A DNA stretch of 64,000 bases from assembly GCF_035607555.1 (NCBI RefSeq), contig NZ_JAVHWZ010000002.1:186001-250000 (forward strand), written 5' to 3'. This document shows, piece by piece, positions 33,536-42,709 of this stretch. The translations under genes were made by a program, and so were the position numbers. The notes under the pieces are model-generated. The model made no database searches, was not told the origin of the DNA, and was given only the letters and a program-made list of their open reading frames with translations. This DNA comes from Candidatus Bealeia paramacronuclearis (GTDB lineage: Bacteria; Pseudomonadota; Alphaproteobacteria; UBA9655). Numbering within the stretch: position 1 is the first letter of the stretch; every line of letters starts with the position of its first letter.

Positions 33536-34819
33536 ATGAAAATCCATCACCTTGCTTTGATCATTATTACAACTGGGATGAGTTTTTCTCTAAAATCAAA
33601 TGATCAAGTCAATTTTAAATTCACAAACAAATCAAATTACCCTTTAACTTTGGACAATTATCATAATAATTGCATAGTGGGCGGGGCTAAAGGATCTAAG
33701 ATTGTGCCCGCTAATGGGGGGAGTTATCAGGAGTCTTTTACAAAAAGTGAACGCATCTATGATTGTCTAGATTACCCAGGGACAATGCATTTTCAATTCT
33801 CATACCCAACTTATGCTGCAAAAAAAGATGCGAAATATGAATTTATTGTGGATAGTGATGAAAAAAATGCTCCCGGCGTGACTTATTACATTGAAAATAA
33901 AGGCACTGGTATTGATGTCACAACCTCTGCTCAACCCTACTATAAAAGAACCTCATCAAAAAACAAAGACTCTGTTCTAGGCTCTTCTAAGACTTATGAT
34001 GTAACAGTTACGTTAAGTGATGCAAAGCTTAAAACTAATCCCATAAATTTTCAATTTAAAAATAGTTCCCACTACCCCGTGACCATAAAATGGAATCAAG
34101 AAAATTCAAACTGTTGGTCTCCAGGACCTAAGGAGATGATATTTATACCACAAACAGTCCTCCCTGGAAAAAGTTTGAGTCTTAATACGCAAGTTGATAA
34201 TTTGGGGGCCTGTGCACTTACCTCCTCAAACTTAAAATTTGCATTTTCCTCACCCTATCATTCTGTATCTGTTGTATTTTTTGCAAAAATTAATAATGAG
34301 CTGACTCACATCTACGGCCCAGAGACAGGAGATAACTCTTTGGGGCTTTATACAAACACCAATTCACCCAATACGACGTCTATTGAATTTGTAGATAAAA
34401 TTACTTCCACAAGTCCTGTAAATTTTGTATTTGTGAACTCATCAGGTGTTAATATAAATCTCGATAAAGTAAGTTCCACCTGTTGGGATCTCGAGAAAAA
34501 CCTTCAATCCCCAATAAGGCCTGGTCAAAAACTTTATATTTCAACCCATACGCATATTCTCAATGATTCACAATGTGTAAATAACACATCATCCACAATG
34601 ACCCTTAAGTTTACAGGAGGTAGTAGCCAGAAAACCTTCACAATCACAAAACCATTCAATGGGCCTATTACGTCTCAGGTAGATACCACCCAAAAGGACT
34701 TTTGGGCACTCATTATACCTAACGGAAAGTATAATAACGATGTTGCTATTGAGTTTATAAAACCAGGAAAGCCCGGTTTACTGAAAGGAGCGCCCCTTAA
34801 AAAGTCGCGACCCCTTTAA
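33536..34819 (+). CDS. Secreted protein with three copies of a two-cysteine domain, function unknown
   Basis: The 427-residue product has a signal peptide (first ~22 residues) and an AGGAGG site. Three repeats start with NFKFTN (26-31), NFQFKN (171-176) and NFVFVN (296-301). After that Asn, the first cysteine follows 15, 17 and 15 residues later (Cys46, 193, 316) and the second 31, 33 and 31 residues after the first (Cys77, 226, 347). Each repeat looks like a beta-sandwich of about 120 residues with one disulfide. The secreted protein at 4.9 kb has one such domain. The C-terminal tail is basic. No known family was recognised; an adhesin- or lectin-like surface role is possible but unproven. 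Confidence 0.65.
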   Translation: MKIHHLALIIITTGMSFSLKSNDQVNFKFTNKSNYPLTLDNYHNNCIVGGAKGSKIVPANGGSYQESFTKSERIYDCLDYPGTMHFQFSYPTYAAKKDAKYEFIVDSDEKNAPGVTYYIENKGTGIDVTTSAQPYYKRTSSKNKDSVLGSSKTYDVTVTLSDAKLKTNPINFQFKNSSHYPVTIKWNQENSNCWSPGPKEMIFIPQTVLPGKSLSLNTQVDNLGACALTSSNLKFAFSSPYHSVSVVFFAKINNELTHIYGPETGDNSLGLYTNTNSPNTTSIEFVDKITSTSPVNFVFVNSSGVNINLDKVSSTCWDLEKNLQSPIRPGQKLYISTHTHILNDSQCVNNTSSTMTLKFTGGSSQKTFTITKPFNGPITSQVDTTQKDFWALIIPNGKYNNDVAIEFIKPGKPGLLKGAPLKKSRPL

Positions 34820-34866
34820 ATGTTTTACACGCATACGGAATCATAACCCCCAGGAGAATGACACTT

Positions 34867-35976
34867 TTACTTCATCGTGGAGTCGATCACTTCTGACCAG
34901 AGGAATTGCCCCATACGTTGTGCAATAAATTGATCATCGTTGGTCACAACCACAATAGCCAAATCGTGCTTTTTTATGAGCCCTATGAAGGCGGAAACGC
35001 CGTTTATATAGCCCCCATGAAATACAAGACGTGAAGCGTGCGTTTTGTCATTTTTGAGCTCAAAAACCCTCCAGCCCAAAGCATAGCTGGACTTGATTTG
35101 GGACTCGGGACGAGGAAATTTCATTCCCCATGAAAATACGTCGGGGGCCAGTGTCCGGGGCTCATGAAGATGATCAAATTCTTGCAATAATTGAAGTTTT
35201 GTAAAGGCTATCAAATCATTCAAGGAGGCATAAACGCCTGCAGAAGAACTCACCGCCTCTGGATAATTTTTGGGAATTCTCCCCAAATCCGAAAGGGATT
35301 TTGTTTTTTTATCAAAAAGGTGGGGGTGAGCCATAGGCGCATTTTGAGGTGGGGCAACAATTGCAATATGATCGAGACCACGTTTTGAAAGCCCTTCGTG
35401 AAATGCTATAGGCCACGGTTTTCCCAAAGCCTTTTCAACGACATTTTCCAAAAGACTATAGGCCGCATTGCTATAAAGGAACGTTTTTCCAGGAGATGAT
35501 TTCACTTCACTTTTCAAAAGCTTGGTAAGAATTTCTGGACGTTTCATTCCTTTTTCAATATCCGAATTACCCTTATAGGCATAACCCGTTGTATGACTGA
35601 GGATATGTTGAAGTTGAATACCTTTGGCGATCTGAGGGATGGCCCTTTCAACGCTTCCCTCAAATGAAAGATTTCCTTTTTTTACAAGGTCAGACACAAC
35701 AAGGGCTGCAATGGGTTTTGACGAAGATCCTAAAGCAAAATAAGTATCCGCCGTAATAGCAGGACCGCCTTCGTATTCAACGCCGAATGTTTTGGAATAG
35801 ACGACTTTTCCTTGATAAAGAATGGCTGCAGCGGCGCCATAAGATTGTCCTAAATTCTCATCCAATTTCTGAATTGTTTTTTCAATGGCCTCAGGAATCG
35901 TGGGGTGCGCAAAAATCATCCCTGGAAAAACAAAAAGGGTTGTGAAGGCTATGGCCATATTTTTCTTCAAATTCAT
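34867..35976 (-). CDS. Class C beta-lactamase-fold serine hydrolase, secreted
   Basis: The 369-residue protein has a signal peptide (AIAFTTLFVFPGMIFA). The catalytic motifs of the class C/penicillin-binding family are present: Ser84-Ser-Ser-Lys87, Tyr168-Ser-Asn170 and a late HGG (VFHGGYINGVSA). Members include AmpC beta-lactamases, D-alanyl-D-alanine peptidases and esterases, so the substrate cannot be named. A periplasmic role in peptidoglycan or drug hydrolysis is plausible given the ampG gene elsewhere. AAAGGAA precedes the ATG. It lies 22 bases downstream of the TPR gene on the same strand and could be the last gene of the ABC–DUF3142–TPR unit. Confidence 0.85.
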   Translation of the reverse strand: MNLKKNMAIAFTTLFVFPGMIFAHPTIPEAIEKTIQKLDENLGQSYGAAAAILYQGKVVYSKTFGVEYEGGPAITADTYFALGSSSKPIAALVVSDLVKKGNLSFEGSVERAIPQIAKGIQLQHILSHTTGYAYKGNSDIEKGMKRPEILTKLLKSEVKSSPGKTFLYSNAAYSLLENVVEKALGKPWPIAFHEGLSKRGLDHIAIVAPPQNAPMAHPHLFDKKTKSLSDLGRIPKNYPEAVSSSAGVYASLNDLIAFTKLQLLQEFDHLHEPRTLAPDVFSWGMKFPRPESQIKSSYALGWRVFELKNDKTHASRLVFHGGYINGVSAFIGLIKKHDLAIVVVTNDDQFIAQRMGQFLWSEVIDSTMK

Positions 35977-35998
35977 AAATAATTTCCTTTTTTAAATT

Positions 35999-38089
35999 TT
36001 AGTAATAATAAGGTGTTTCATTAGCCCAAACAGTACCTTTGTATTTTTTGTGCAATCTGTGAAACCATTCGGGGCTTTTATTTTCTAAGTCATCTCTCCA
36101 CCACGTACACCGTCCCCTATCCCAACCGCCATGAAAACATTTTGAGACTAAATAATGCAAGGCTTCTGCTTCCTGATCGCTTTTTTGGTTTTTATTCCCC
36201 TGTATCACCTTAAGAAAATAAGAAATGGGTGGTACCGTTTTCTTCAGAAAATCCAATGGGAGATTAAAACTGTAAGTGATTTGAGTGAACTGACATCTCT
36301 GACAACGTTCTTTCAATCCTTCAACTATCAATACGCGGTGCTCTGAGGAAGGATAACCCATTAAATCCGCTTCAAAAAGAGCCTTCCCAAATTCCAATAA
36401 ACTTTTTTTATCTTGGGGGGATTCTATTAGTTTCTTCATGTATGGTTTGAGGATAGAAAATATCTTAAGAGATTTTTCATCCATCTTTTCATAAAGGAAG
36501 AGAGCCTCTTTCAACTTTCCCATCAGCACATAGCGCATCATCAACTCGTCGATCAAAAGAGCACGGATATCCCCCTGGATGTTAGGATTTTCTAAGAGTT
36601 GATTCAGCTCCTCATCCGTAAATTCAAGGACAACATCAGCAAGAAGAGAGAGACTTAGGTTTGGCTTCATGAACAGGAGATCAAATTTACGCCCCCTTTC
36701 AAATTGAAGGCAAATCATCTCCAATTCAATGTATTTCACTTGATCTTCTTCCACCTGACCTGCAATGATTTTGAGAAGGTCTAAAGCACGATCAGATTGA
36801 CCGAGGGCCCTTAAAGAACGCACGCGCAGCATTTCAAAACTCAGACCTATGTTGTCATTGGGGATCAAAATGAACGACTTGGATTCCATATCAACAACTT
36901 CTTGAAACATCCCCAGTTTATAGAGCACCCATGCGCGTAAAAATTTGTATAATCCAGGGTAAGATACGAATCTTTTTTCTTCTCGCTCCAATACGCTAAG
37001 GAGATCTTTTGAGAGATTTGATTTTTCTAATATATAAAATGCAATAATCATGGGGGAATCAACACCAGGATTAATCTCCCCTTTGAAATAACGTTTAAAC
37101 TCCAAGAGAGTTTCAAATTCTTGAGCGGTTGTTTTTTGAGGTTTTTCCCCTCCCGACTCTCTTGGTGTCAACACTCTATTGACGGCTTCTCGCATACTTT
37201 CATTCAGCTGTTTTTCATCATTCAACATAAAGAAAATTTTCCGCTGAATATTTTTTGAAGTATCCACATAATGCCCTTTTGGATACCTTTTAAGATAATC
37301 TTGAAAAAGCTTTAATGCGTGTAATAATTTCTCTTTATCAATCTCGCCTTCTTTAGGCGTCCAAAATCCGTCCCACGCTTTTTGCGACTGAACCAAAAGG
37401 ATACGAGCCTCCATATAAGCCGCCGTTTCTTGCAGCCAATTATCATGAGATCCCCCTTTTAGAAAGTCAAACAGACCCAAGAAAGATGAGGCCTTCTGGT
37501 TCTTCAATTTTTCATAAAGTTCAAGGGACTTTTCATAGTCGTGGGTATAAAAAAAATAAGAAGCCTCAAGATATGTTTTATAGGCTCCAACCTTTTTCTC
37601 ATCTAAACTTTGAATCATATCTAATAAATTGACGCCCTTCATCTCATCACCACAAAATGAAAGCATGTAATGGCGTAGTCGTATAAGATCCTGAAACCCT
37701 TCATTCGCTTGAGGATCGTAAGAGGCGGCTTTTAAGAAATTGAGCGCACTTGCATAAGTATTACTTCCACAAAACCAATGCCCTAAATCGTGATAGTCAA
37801 GGAGCTGGGGGGCAATTGGTTCAAGTTTCTTGTTTTTTTCCAAATCGTTAATTTGGGATTGGTAGTCTGTGAAGGTCATCTCATCTTGAGGCGCCCTAGA
37901 AAAATATTGATTCAAAGTTCTATAAAAAGCACTGACATTAGAATCATAAACAGGATTATAATTAGGATCAATATAGGGAGGAGCACTCCAATAAATATAG
38001 TCTTCGCGTGGATCAGTAGCACAGGCCTTACTTTTTGTGTGAAACAAAGAAAAAATGAGGATAATGCTCAAAAAAAACTTTAGTCTCAT
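35999..38089 (-). CDS. Large periplasmic TPR-type protein of unknown function
   Basis: The 696-residue product has a signal peptide (RLKFFLSIILIFSLFHTKSKA) with a Cys directly after it, though the preceding residues are not a standard lipobox. The body is helical, with tetratricopeptide-like pairs: YEKSLELYEKLKNQ near 185, FQDYLKRYPKGHYVD near 275, QSDRALDLLKIIAG near 435. The end is unusual: Cys-, Trp- and Tyr-rich (GGWDRGRCTWWRDD, then VWANETPYYY). It overlaps the DUF3142 gene by four bases. Large hypothetical proteins of this kind recur beside DUF3142 genes, suggesting a joint envelope function. No enzyme motif was seen. Confidence 0.7.
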   Translation of the reverse strand: MRLKFFLSIILIFSLFHTKSKACATDPREDYIYWSAPPYIDPNYNPVYDSNVSAFYRTLNQYFSRAPQDEMTFTDYQSQINDLEKNKKLEPIAPQLLDYHDLGHWFCGSNTYASALNFLKAASYDPQANEGFQDLIRLRHYMLSFCGDEMKGVNLLDMIQSLDEKKVGAYKTYLEASYFFYTHDYEKSLELYEKLKNQKASSFLGLFDFLKGGSHDNWLQETAAYMEARILLVQSQKAWDGFWTPKEGEIDKEKLLHALKLFQDYLKRYPKGHYVDTSKNIQRKIFFMLNDEKQLNESMREAVNRVLTPRESGGEKPQKTTAQEFETLLEFKRYFKGEINPGVDSPMIIAFYILEKSNLSKDLLSVLEREEKRFVSYPGLYKFLRAWVLYKLGMFQEVVDMESKSFILIPNDNIGLSFEMLRVRSLRALGQSDRALDLLKIIAGQVEEDQVKYIELEMICLQFERGRKFDLLFMKPNLSLSLLADVVLEFTDEELNQLLENPNIQGDIRALLIDELMMRYVLMGKLKEALFLYEKMDEKSLKIFSILKPYMKKLIESPQDKKSLLEFGKALFEADLMGYPSSEHRVLIVEGLKERCQRCQFTQITYSFNLPLDFLKKTVPPISYFLKVIQGNKNQKSDQEAEALHYLVSKCFHGGWDRGRCTWWRDDLENKSPEWFHRLHKKYKGTVWANETPYYY

Positions 38090-38859
38090 AACTTCTCCTC
38101 ATTTTTCTTCTGAACAAATAGAACAACCCCTTTAAAATAAGGACTTGTCTGAAGTTGATTGATATAAATATTTGGCGTTTGATGGTTAAGTAATCCCACC
38201 TTAAATGGTATGTCAATGCGCGCAAGCTTATGAATATACTTTTTTATATCTGAAAAATGTTGGCGGTCTTGGTAAAGCTGAAAAATGATTTCATCTGTAT
38301 TTTTTGCAAGTGCGCGAAGACTCTCTTTTTGACCAAATAGAATCCAATCTCCAAGCCCCGTAATGCTCAGTTGATATTCAGGTTTTAAGAGACTTTTCAC
38401 TTGAGAGAGAAAATCATTATAGACAAGTAATTTTGAAGTAGGGGAATCAAAATCCAACTGCAGACCAACAACTTTCACATTGTGATGAATCCACAACGCG
38501 GCATTTCTCTCAAATAATTTCATAAGGTCTTTCGGATGCGGCAAACCACCTGAAATTCGATAAACAATATAAATTTTATGCACTGTAGGATGCGGAAACA
38601 GACCTAAACGTTCATAAGAAACCCTTTCTTCATTTTTTCTCAAAATTCCTTGGTAAATATAAAAAACCGAGTTTTCCATCCCTTTCTCAGGTCGAATTCC
38701 TGCCCAAATCCAATAATCGACAGGGAAGTTTTTCTGAGACTGAAGATAAAACCAGCTTCCTGCACCTAAAATAAGCAGAGAAAAGCAAGCAACGAGCCAC
38801 CTCCAGGGAAAAACCTTTATTTTTTGAATGGGAGGAGCTTGCCTTTTTATCATTCCCAA
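38086..38859 (-). CDS. DUF3142 membrane-anchored protein
   Basis: The 257-residue protein has one N-terminal membrane anchor (WLVACFSLLILGAGSWFYL). A DUF3142 domain follows, with FPVDYWIWAGIRP, the acidic VVGLQLDFDSPT motif and IIFQLYQDRQ. The strand order and the DxD motif suggest a TIM-barrel distantly like glycoside hydrolases, but no activity is known. It is placed between an ABC exporter (no gap) and a TPR protein (four-base overlap), so all three are made together. The anchor orientation predicts that the domain faces the periplasm. A role in handling an exported glycolipid or polysaccharide is inference only. Confidence 0.75.
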   Translation of the reverse strand: MGMIKRQAPPIQKIKVFPWRWLVACFSLLILGAGSWFYLQSQKNFPVDYWIWAGIRPEKGMENSVFYIYQGILRKNEERVSYERLGLFPHPTVHKIYIVYRISGGLPHPKDLMKLFERNAALWIHHNVKVVGLQLDFDSPTSKLLVYNDFLSQVKSLLKPEYQLSITGLGDWILFGQKESLRALAKNTDEIIFQLYQDRQHFSDIKKYIHKLARIDIPFKVGLLNHQTPNIYINQLQTSPYFKGVVLFVQKKNEEKL

Positions 38860-40629
38860 TTACCCCTCCTTATCAGGCAAAAATCCTTCCTGCTGAAGTT
38901 CCCAGAGATGGGCAAAACGCCCCTTTGCAGCAAGAAGTTTCTTTTGGCTCCCCTCCTCCACAATTTGACCTTTGTCAAAGACGAGAATGCGGTCCATCAT
39001 TTTCAGTGTGGAGAGACGGTGGGCCACGACAAGCGTTGTACGTCCAACCATGAGCTCTTCCAAACTGTCATGAATTTTCTTTTCGGTAGCCGAATCCAAA
39101 GCGGAAGTTGCTTCATCTAAGACCAAAATAGGGGCATTTTTCAAAATGGCGCGCGCAATGGCCAAACGTTGGCGTTGACCACCTGAAAGCCTAAGCCCTC
39201 GCTCACCTACCGTCGTATCGTATCCAAACTCCAGCTGCATAATGAATTCATGACAATGGGCCCGCTTTGCGGCCTCAATCACCTCTTCATCCGTTGCGTC
39301 CAAGCGACCATAGCGAATGTTTTCCATGATGGATCTATGAAAAAGACTAGGATCTTGGGGAATAACGCCAATATTGGACCTTAGGGATGCCAAAGTAGCA
39401 TCCGCAATGTTCTGTCCATCAATCAGGATTTGGCCCCCATTAATGTCGAATTCCCGCAAGAGCAAATTCACAAATGAGGTTTTTCCAGATCCTGAAAATC
39501 CGACAAGTCCTACCCTCTCTCCAGCTTTAATAAAAAGGGAAAGATTTTGAAAGAGCGGTGAATTTTTCCGGTATCTAAAGTTCACATTATCATAGCGAAT
39601 TTCACCCTGGTGCGCTTCCAATTTCAAGGCATCTTGAGGATCTGCAATTTCCCGCTCAGTTTTCAAAAGTGTGAGCGCCCCCTCAAGGGTTCCCAAATCA
39701 TTAAACAAATCCACAAGGGAAATGCTCATATGCCAAATAAGGCCAATGAGATTAAAACTACTCATCGCAACAAGCGGGAAATCTCCGGGGGTAATCCATT
39801 GAGCATGCCAGCCCAAAAGCAAACAGTATGTGATGAGGAAAATAAAGACGGCCGTCAGCGCCCCGCGGATTAAGTTTACCTTTTGAAGACTGAGGCCCGC
39901 AATTTTGGATTTTTCAATTTCAGTCCTCTGATATTTTCCGAGCCTTTTCGTTTCAAAAGGAATCCGGGCAAAAAGCCGCATAACAGAGGCATTAGCGATA
40001 ATATCCACCGTCTCTCCATTAAGGCGAACAAGACTTTGATAATGATTCCCAATCTTGGTATTAATCTCATCCAAATAATAAATTGTAATTCCCAGATGCG
40101 CTGCGCACCACGTAAGAGTGATGAACGAAAAGAGAAGACTGACTTGTGCCATGACGATCAAGGTAATGAAAAACGCAAATCCAATTCCCAAAACATGCCA
40201 ATAGAAGTTTTCCATAATGTGCTGGCTACTTCTAGGGATATCTGCGATTTTTGATCCAATGCTTCCCGAAAGATTTTGGGAAAAGTAATTGAGTGATTGG
40301 CCTTTTACATAATCAAAGACATCGCCGCGCATGCTGGATTTGAATTTTGGAAACGTATAGACCTCAACAAATCCATACGTACGCATAGCAATTTCCATGA
40401 AAAGCCAGGTGATCACAATGCCCCAAATAGGTACAGCGAAAACAGCCCAAATTGAGCCCTCCCCTGGATTTGAGGCCGCAATCAAATCGACCATTAATTT
40501 GACGAAATAAGGAAAGAGACACTCGTTAATGGCCCACATTAAAAGGCCAACGAGCATCGTCAAAAATTGCCATTTGTAGAGTTTGGCATAGTGCCACAAA
40601 AATGGCACCGCTTTGTGGGGTAATTGCAT
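38860..40629 (-). CDS. ABC exporter, fused membrane and ATPase domains (MsbA-like)
   Basis: The 589-residue protein has six hydrophobic helices in the first 310 residues. A full ATPase follows: Walker A GFSGSGKTS, Q-loop in VIPQDPSLF, signature LSGGQRQRLAIARAILK, Walker B ILVLDEATSALD and H-loop VAHRLSTL. It is a half-transporter and would work as a homodimer exporting a lipid, lipopolysaccharide precursor, peptide or drug. No peptidase domain is fused. It heads a unit with DUF3142 and TPR proteins, which suggests an envelope substrate. Several ATP-binding exporters share this pattern, so the MsbA name is only by similarity. Confidence 0.88.
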   Translation of the reverse strand: MQLPHKAVPFLWHYAKLYKWQFLTMLVGLLMWAINECLFPYFVKLMVDLIAASNPGEGSIWAVFAVPIWGIVITWLFMEIAMRTYGFVEVYTFPKFKSSMRGDVFDYVKGQSLNYFSQNLSGSIGSKIADIPRSSQHIMENFYWHVLGIGFAFFITLIVMAQVSLLFSFITLTWCAAHLGITIYYLDEINTKIGNHYQSLVRLNGETVDIIANASVMRLFARIPFETKRLGKYQRTEIEKSKIAGLSLQKVNLIRGALTAVFIFLITYCLLLGWHAQWITPGDFPLVAMSSFNLIGLIWHMSISLVDLFNDLGTLEGALTLLKTEREIADPQDALKLEAHQGEIRYDNVNFRYRKNSPLFQNLSLFIKAGERVGLVGFSGSGKTSFVNLLLREFDINGGQILIDGQNIADATLASLRSNIGVIPQDPSLFHRSIMENIRYGRLDATDEEVIEAAKRAHCHEFIMQLEFGYDTTVGERGLRLSGGQRQRLAIARAILKNAPILVLDEATSALDSATEKKIHDSLEELMVGRTTLVVAHRLSTLKMMDRILVFDKGQIVEEGSQKKLLAAKGRFAHLWELQQEGFLPDKEG

Positions 40630-40784
40630 GATAGTAACTCAGTTTTAAATAAATTTTTTGAAAACGAAAAAAATTAGCCTCTCAAATTGATGAAGAGCTA
40701 ATGGTGCTGGCGCAAAGCTACTGCTGAAGATTTTCAAATCTAACAGAAGTTTACAATCTTGTCAAGGATGGGTTGTACGAGTGC

Positions 40785-42003
40785 CAGGGCCACCTCATGA
40801 AAAAAATAGCTAAGAGATAGAAAAAATGAGAGCCTACCTGAAAAAAACAGGAGGTAGAAATGGGAATAGAAGTTGAAATTAGTTTTTTAGATCATTTTAA
40901 AGATATAGAAGATCCAAGGTCTGAGCGTAATCGAGACTACACAATGTCAGAAATACGCCTTGTCACTCTGTGCGCTGTAATATCTGGAGCAGAAGGATGG
41001 CAGGATGTTGAAGACTTTGGAAAGGCAAAGATTGACTACCTTCGTCAATTCTTACCTTACAAGAACGGAATTCCCAGCGATGATACCTATCGTCGATTTT
41101 TTAGAGCAATAGATCCCAAGGAATTTCAAGAGCTGTTTCGAAGTTGGGTCGAAAGTCTTAAATCTCAAATGCAAAAGAAAGTTATTGCTATCGATGGAAA
41201 ATCATCACGGCATAGCTTTGATGAGGGAACTGATATGTTACATATGGTTAGCGCTTATGCGTCAGAAGCCAGATTGGTGTTAGCGCAGGAAAAAGTCTCA
41301 GAAAAAAGCAATGAAATCACAGCGATTCCTAAGCTTTTGGAATGGTTAGACCTGAGAGGAACAACAGTCACCATTGATGCAATGGGATGTCAATATGACA
41401 TTGCCGATCAAATCATTCAGAAAGAGGGAAACTATATTTTTTCTTTAAAAGGAAATCAGGGAACTCTTTGCGAAGATGTAACAACCTGCTTGAGTGATAG
41501 CGAATTGAAAACAATTAACAATATCAGCTCTTTTAAGGATTACGATAAAGGTCATGGCCGCCTTGAGACAAGGCAATGTTGGGTCACACATGATGTGGCC
41601 TGGCTGCGAGAGCGGCATCCTCATTGGAGCTCAATTCATAGTATCATTCGTATTGATTCTAAACGAGAAACCAAAGATAAAACCACTTACGAAACACGAT
41701 ATTATATCTCTTCTCTCCAAGAAACTCCTCAGAAGGTCCTGGGGGCTATTCGAAGTCATTGGGAGATAGAAAATAATCTTCATTGGGTTTTAGACATGTC
41801 TTTTGGAGAAGATCAATCTCGCATCAGGAAAGAAAACGCCCCTCAAGTTATGGCTATTATTCGACATATGGCTTTAAATCTTTTACAGCTTACCAAAGAT
41901 AAAATGAAGCGTCAGTCTATTAAAAGGCTTAGAAAAATGGCCGGTTGGGACGACAACATCCTTTCCAATATCCTCACTCAAAAATTTTCATGAGGTCGCC
42001 CTG
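40785..42003 (+). mobile_element. ISAs1-family element, intact
   Basis: Inverted ends CAGGGCCACCTCATGAAAA (from 40785) and the complement of CAGGGCGACCTCATGAAAA (to 42003) bound an element of 1219 bases. They differ at one position. No clear target duplication was found. It lies between the ABC operon and the CVNH-like gene and breaks no recognised gene. Confidence 0.85.
40860..41993 (+). CDS. ISAs1-family DDE transposase
   Basis: The 377-residue protein has the ISAs1 N-terminal domain (FLDHFKDIEDPR, LCAVISGAEGW). The DDE core includes Asp in VIAIDGKSSRHS, Asp in VTIDAMGCQ and the conserved late RSHWEIENNLHWVLDMSFGE. The frame is complete and the ends of the element are present, so it may be active. 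AGGAGG precedes the ATG. No second copy was seen in the window. Confidence 0.93.
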   Translation: MGIEVEISFLDHFKDIEDPRSERNRDYTMSEIRLVTLCAVISGAEGWQDVEDFGKAKIDYLRQFLPYKNGIPSDDTYRRFFRAIDPKEFQELFRSWVESLKSQMQKKVIAIDGKSSRHSFDEGTDMLHMVSAYASEARLVLAQEKVSEKSNEITAIPKLLEWLDLRGTTVTIDAMGCQYDIADQIIQKEGNYIFSLKGNQGTLCEDVTTCLSDSELKTINNISSFKDYDKGHGRLETRQCWVTHDVAWLRERHPHWSSIHSIIRIDSKRETKDKTTYETRYYISSLQETPQKVLGAIRSHWEIENNLHWVLDMSFGEDQSRIRKENAPQVMAIIRHMALNLLQLTKDKMKRQSIKRLRKMAGWDDNILSNILTQKFS

Positions 42004-42112
42004 CACACACTCCTACACTCTATTGACAGAATCGAAATATTTTTCCAAAATGTCTTTTGGAATTTACTTTCCAATAAAAAATGGCATAAAAGACAACAAG
42101 GAGAAATAAATT

Positions 42113-42430
42113 ATGCACACTTTTGCAAGGTTTCTAACCTTAGGATCTCTTGTTTTTGGAGCAGTTGCTTTGCAAGCTACAAATCCTAATCCTGTCCCTA
42201 TCAATAACAAGAGTTTTTTAATTACATGTAAAAATTGTAATATTAGATCCGATAGTTTTTTGAACTGTGAATGTAAAAGAAAAAATCAACAAAATGCTGA
42301 CTCAAGTCTTAATTTGAGTAATTTCCATACTCCAGCAGGATCAGTATCTGACCTATGGAAAGCGTTGAGTCTTCAAGTTCAGAACTGTGATGGAATCTTA
42401 ACAATTACCGAGTCATGTCCTCATAACTGA
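42113..42430 (+). CDS. Small secreted protein, candidate cyanovirin-N-like (CVNH) lectin
   Basis: The 105-residue product has a signal peptide (hydrophobic TFARFLTLGSLVFGAVALQA) and an AAGGAG site. The mature part reads SFLITCKNCNIRSDSFLNCE, then CKRKNQQNADSSLNLSN, and later VQNCDGILT. This order resembles the CVNH fold: Cys-rich first strands, a basic CxR/K-like turn, an SSLNL strand, and a final NCDGxL. The cysteines are at 39, 42, 52, 54, 92 and 102. CVNH proteins bind high-mannose glycans. The match is by eye and covers only part of the domain, so the name is tentative. A terminator follows. The gene sits alone between two IS clusters. Confidence 0.5.
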   Translation: MHTFARFLTLGSLVFGAVALQATNPNPVPINNKSFLITCKNCNIRSDSFLNCECKRKNQQNADSSLNLSNFHTPAGSVSDLWKALSLQVQNCDGILTITESCPHN

Positions 42431-42466
42431 TATTCCCACAAAAAAATAATCACGATTTCTAAATTC

Positions 42467-42496
42467 AAAGCCACGAACGTAGTTCGTGGCTTTTAT
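42467..42496 (+). terminator. Rho-independent terminator
   Basis: AAGCCACGAAC pairs with GTTCGTGGCTT across three bases and is followed by TTATT. It ends the CVNH-like gene. Confidence 0.85.
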
Positions 42497-42532
42497 TATG
42501 CCCAATCAAAATGAAAATTGGGTATTCTATAA

Positions 42533-42700
42533 TGCTCCCCAGAAACTAGACTGACCAGTAGATAAGTGAGATTTTTTTCTTCAAAAATAAAGAAGGAGAA
42601 AGACATGATACGAAGAAAACATAGCGCGGGATTTAAGGCCCAAGTGGCTTTGGAAGCGATTCGAGCTGACTTAACAGTGGTTGAAATTGCCAAAAAACAC
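42533..42700 (+). pseudogene. IS3-family element remnant: left end and start of orfA
   Basis: An IS3-like left end (TGCTCCCCAGAAACTAGACTG) is followed by an AAGGAG site and an ATG at 42605. The first 32 codons of an IS3 OrfA follow (IRRKHSAGFKAQVALEAIR, VVEIAKKH). The frame is cut at 42700 by the IS66 element. The rest of the IS3 element is not found on the far side, so DNA was lost or exchanged here. Confidence 0.75.
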
Positions 42701-42709
42701 GTAAGCGTC

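Noticed and set aside
39883-40254. Plus-strand frame of 123 residues inside the ABC exporter gene
   Set aside because: It is antisense to conserved transporter coding sequence and has no ribosome-binding site or recognisable domain.
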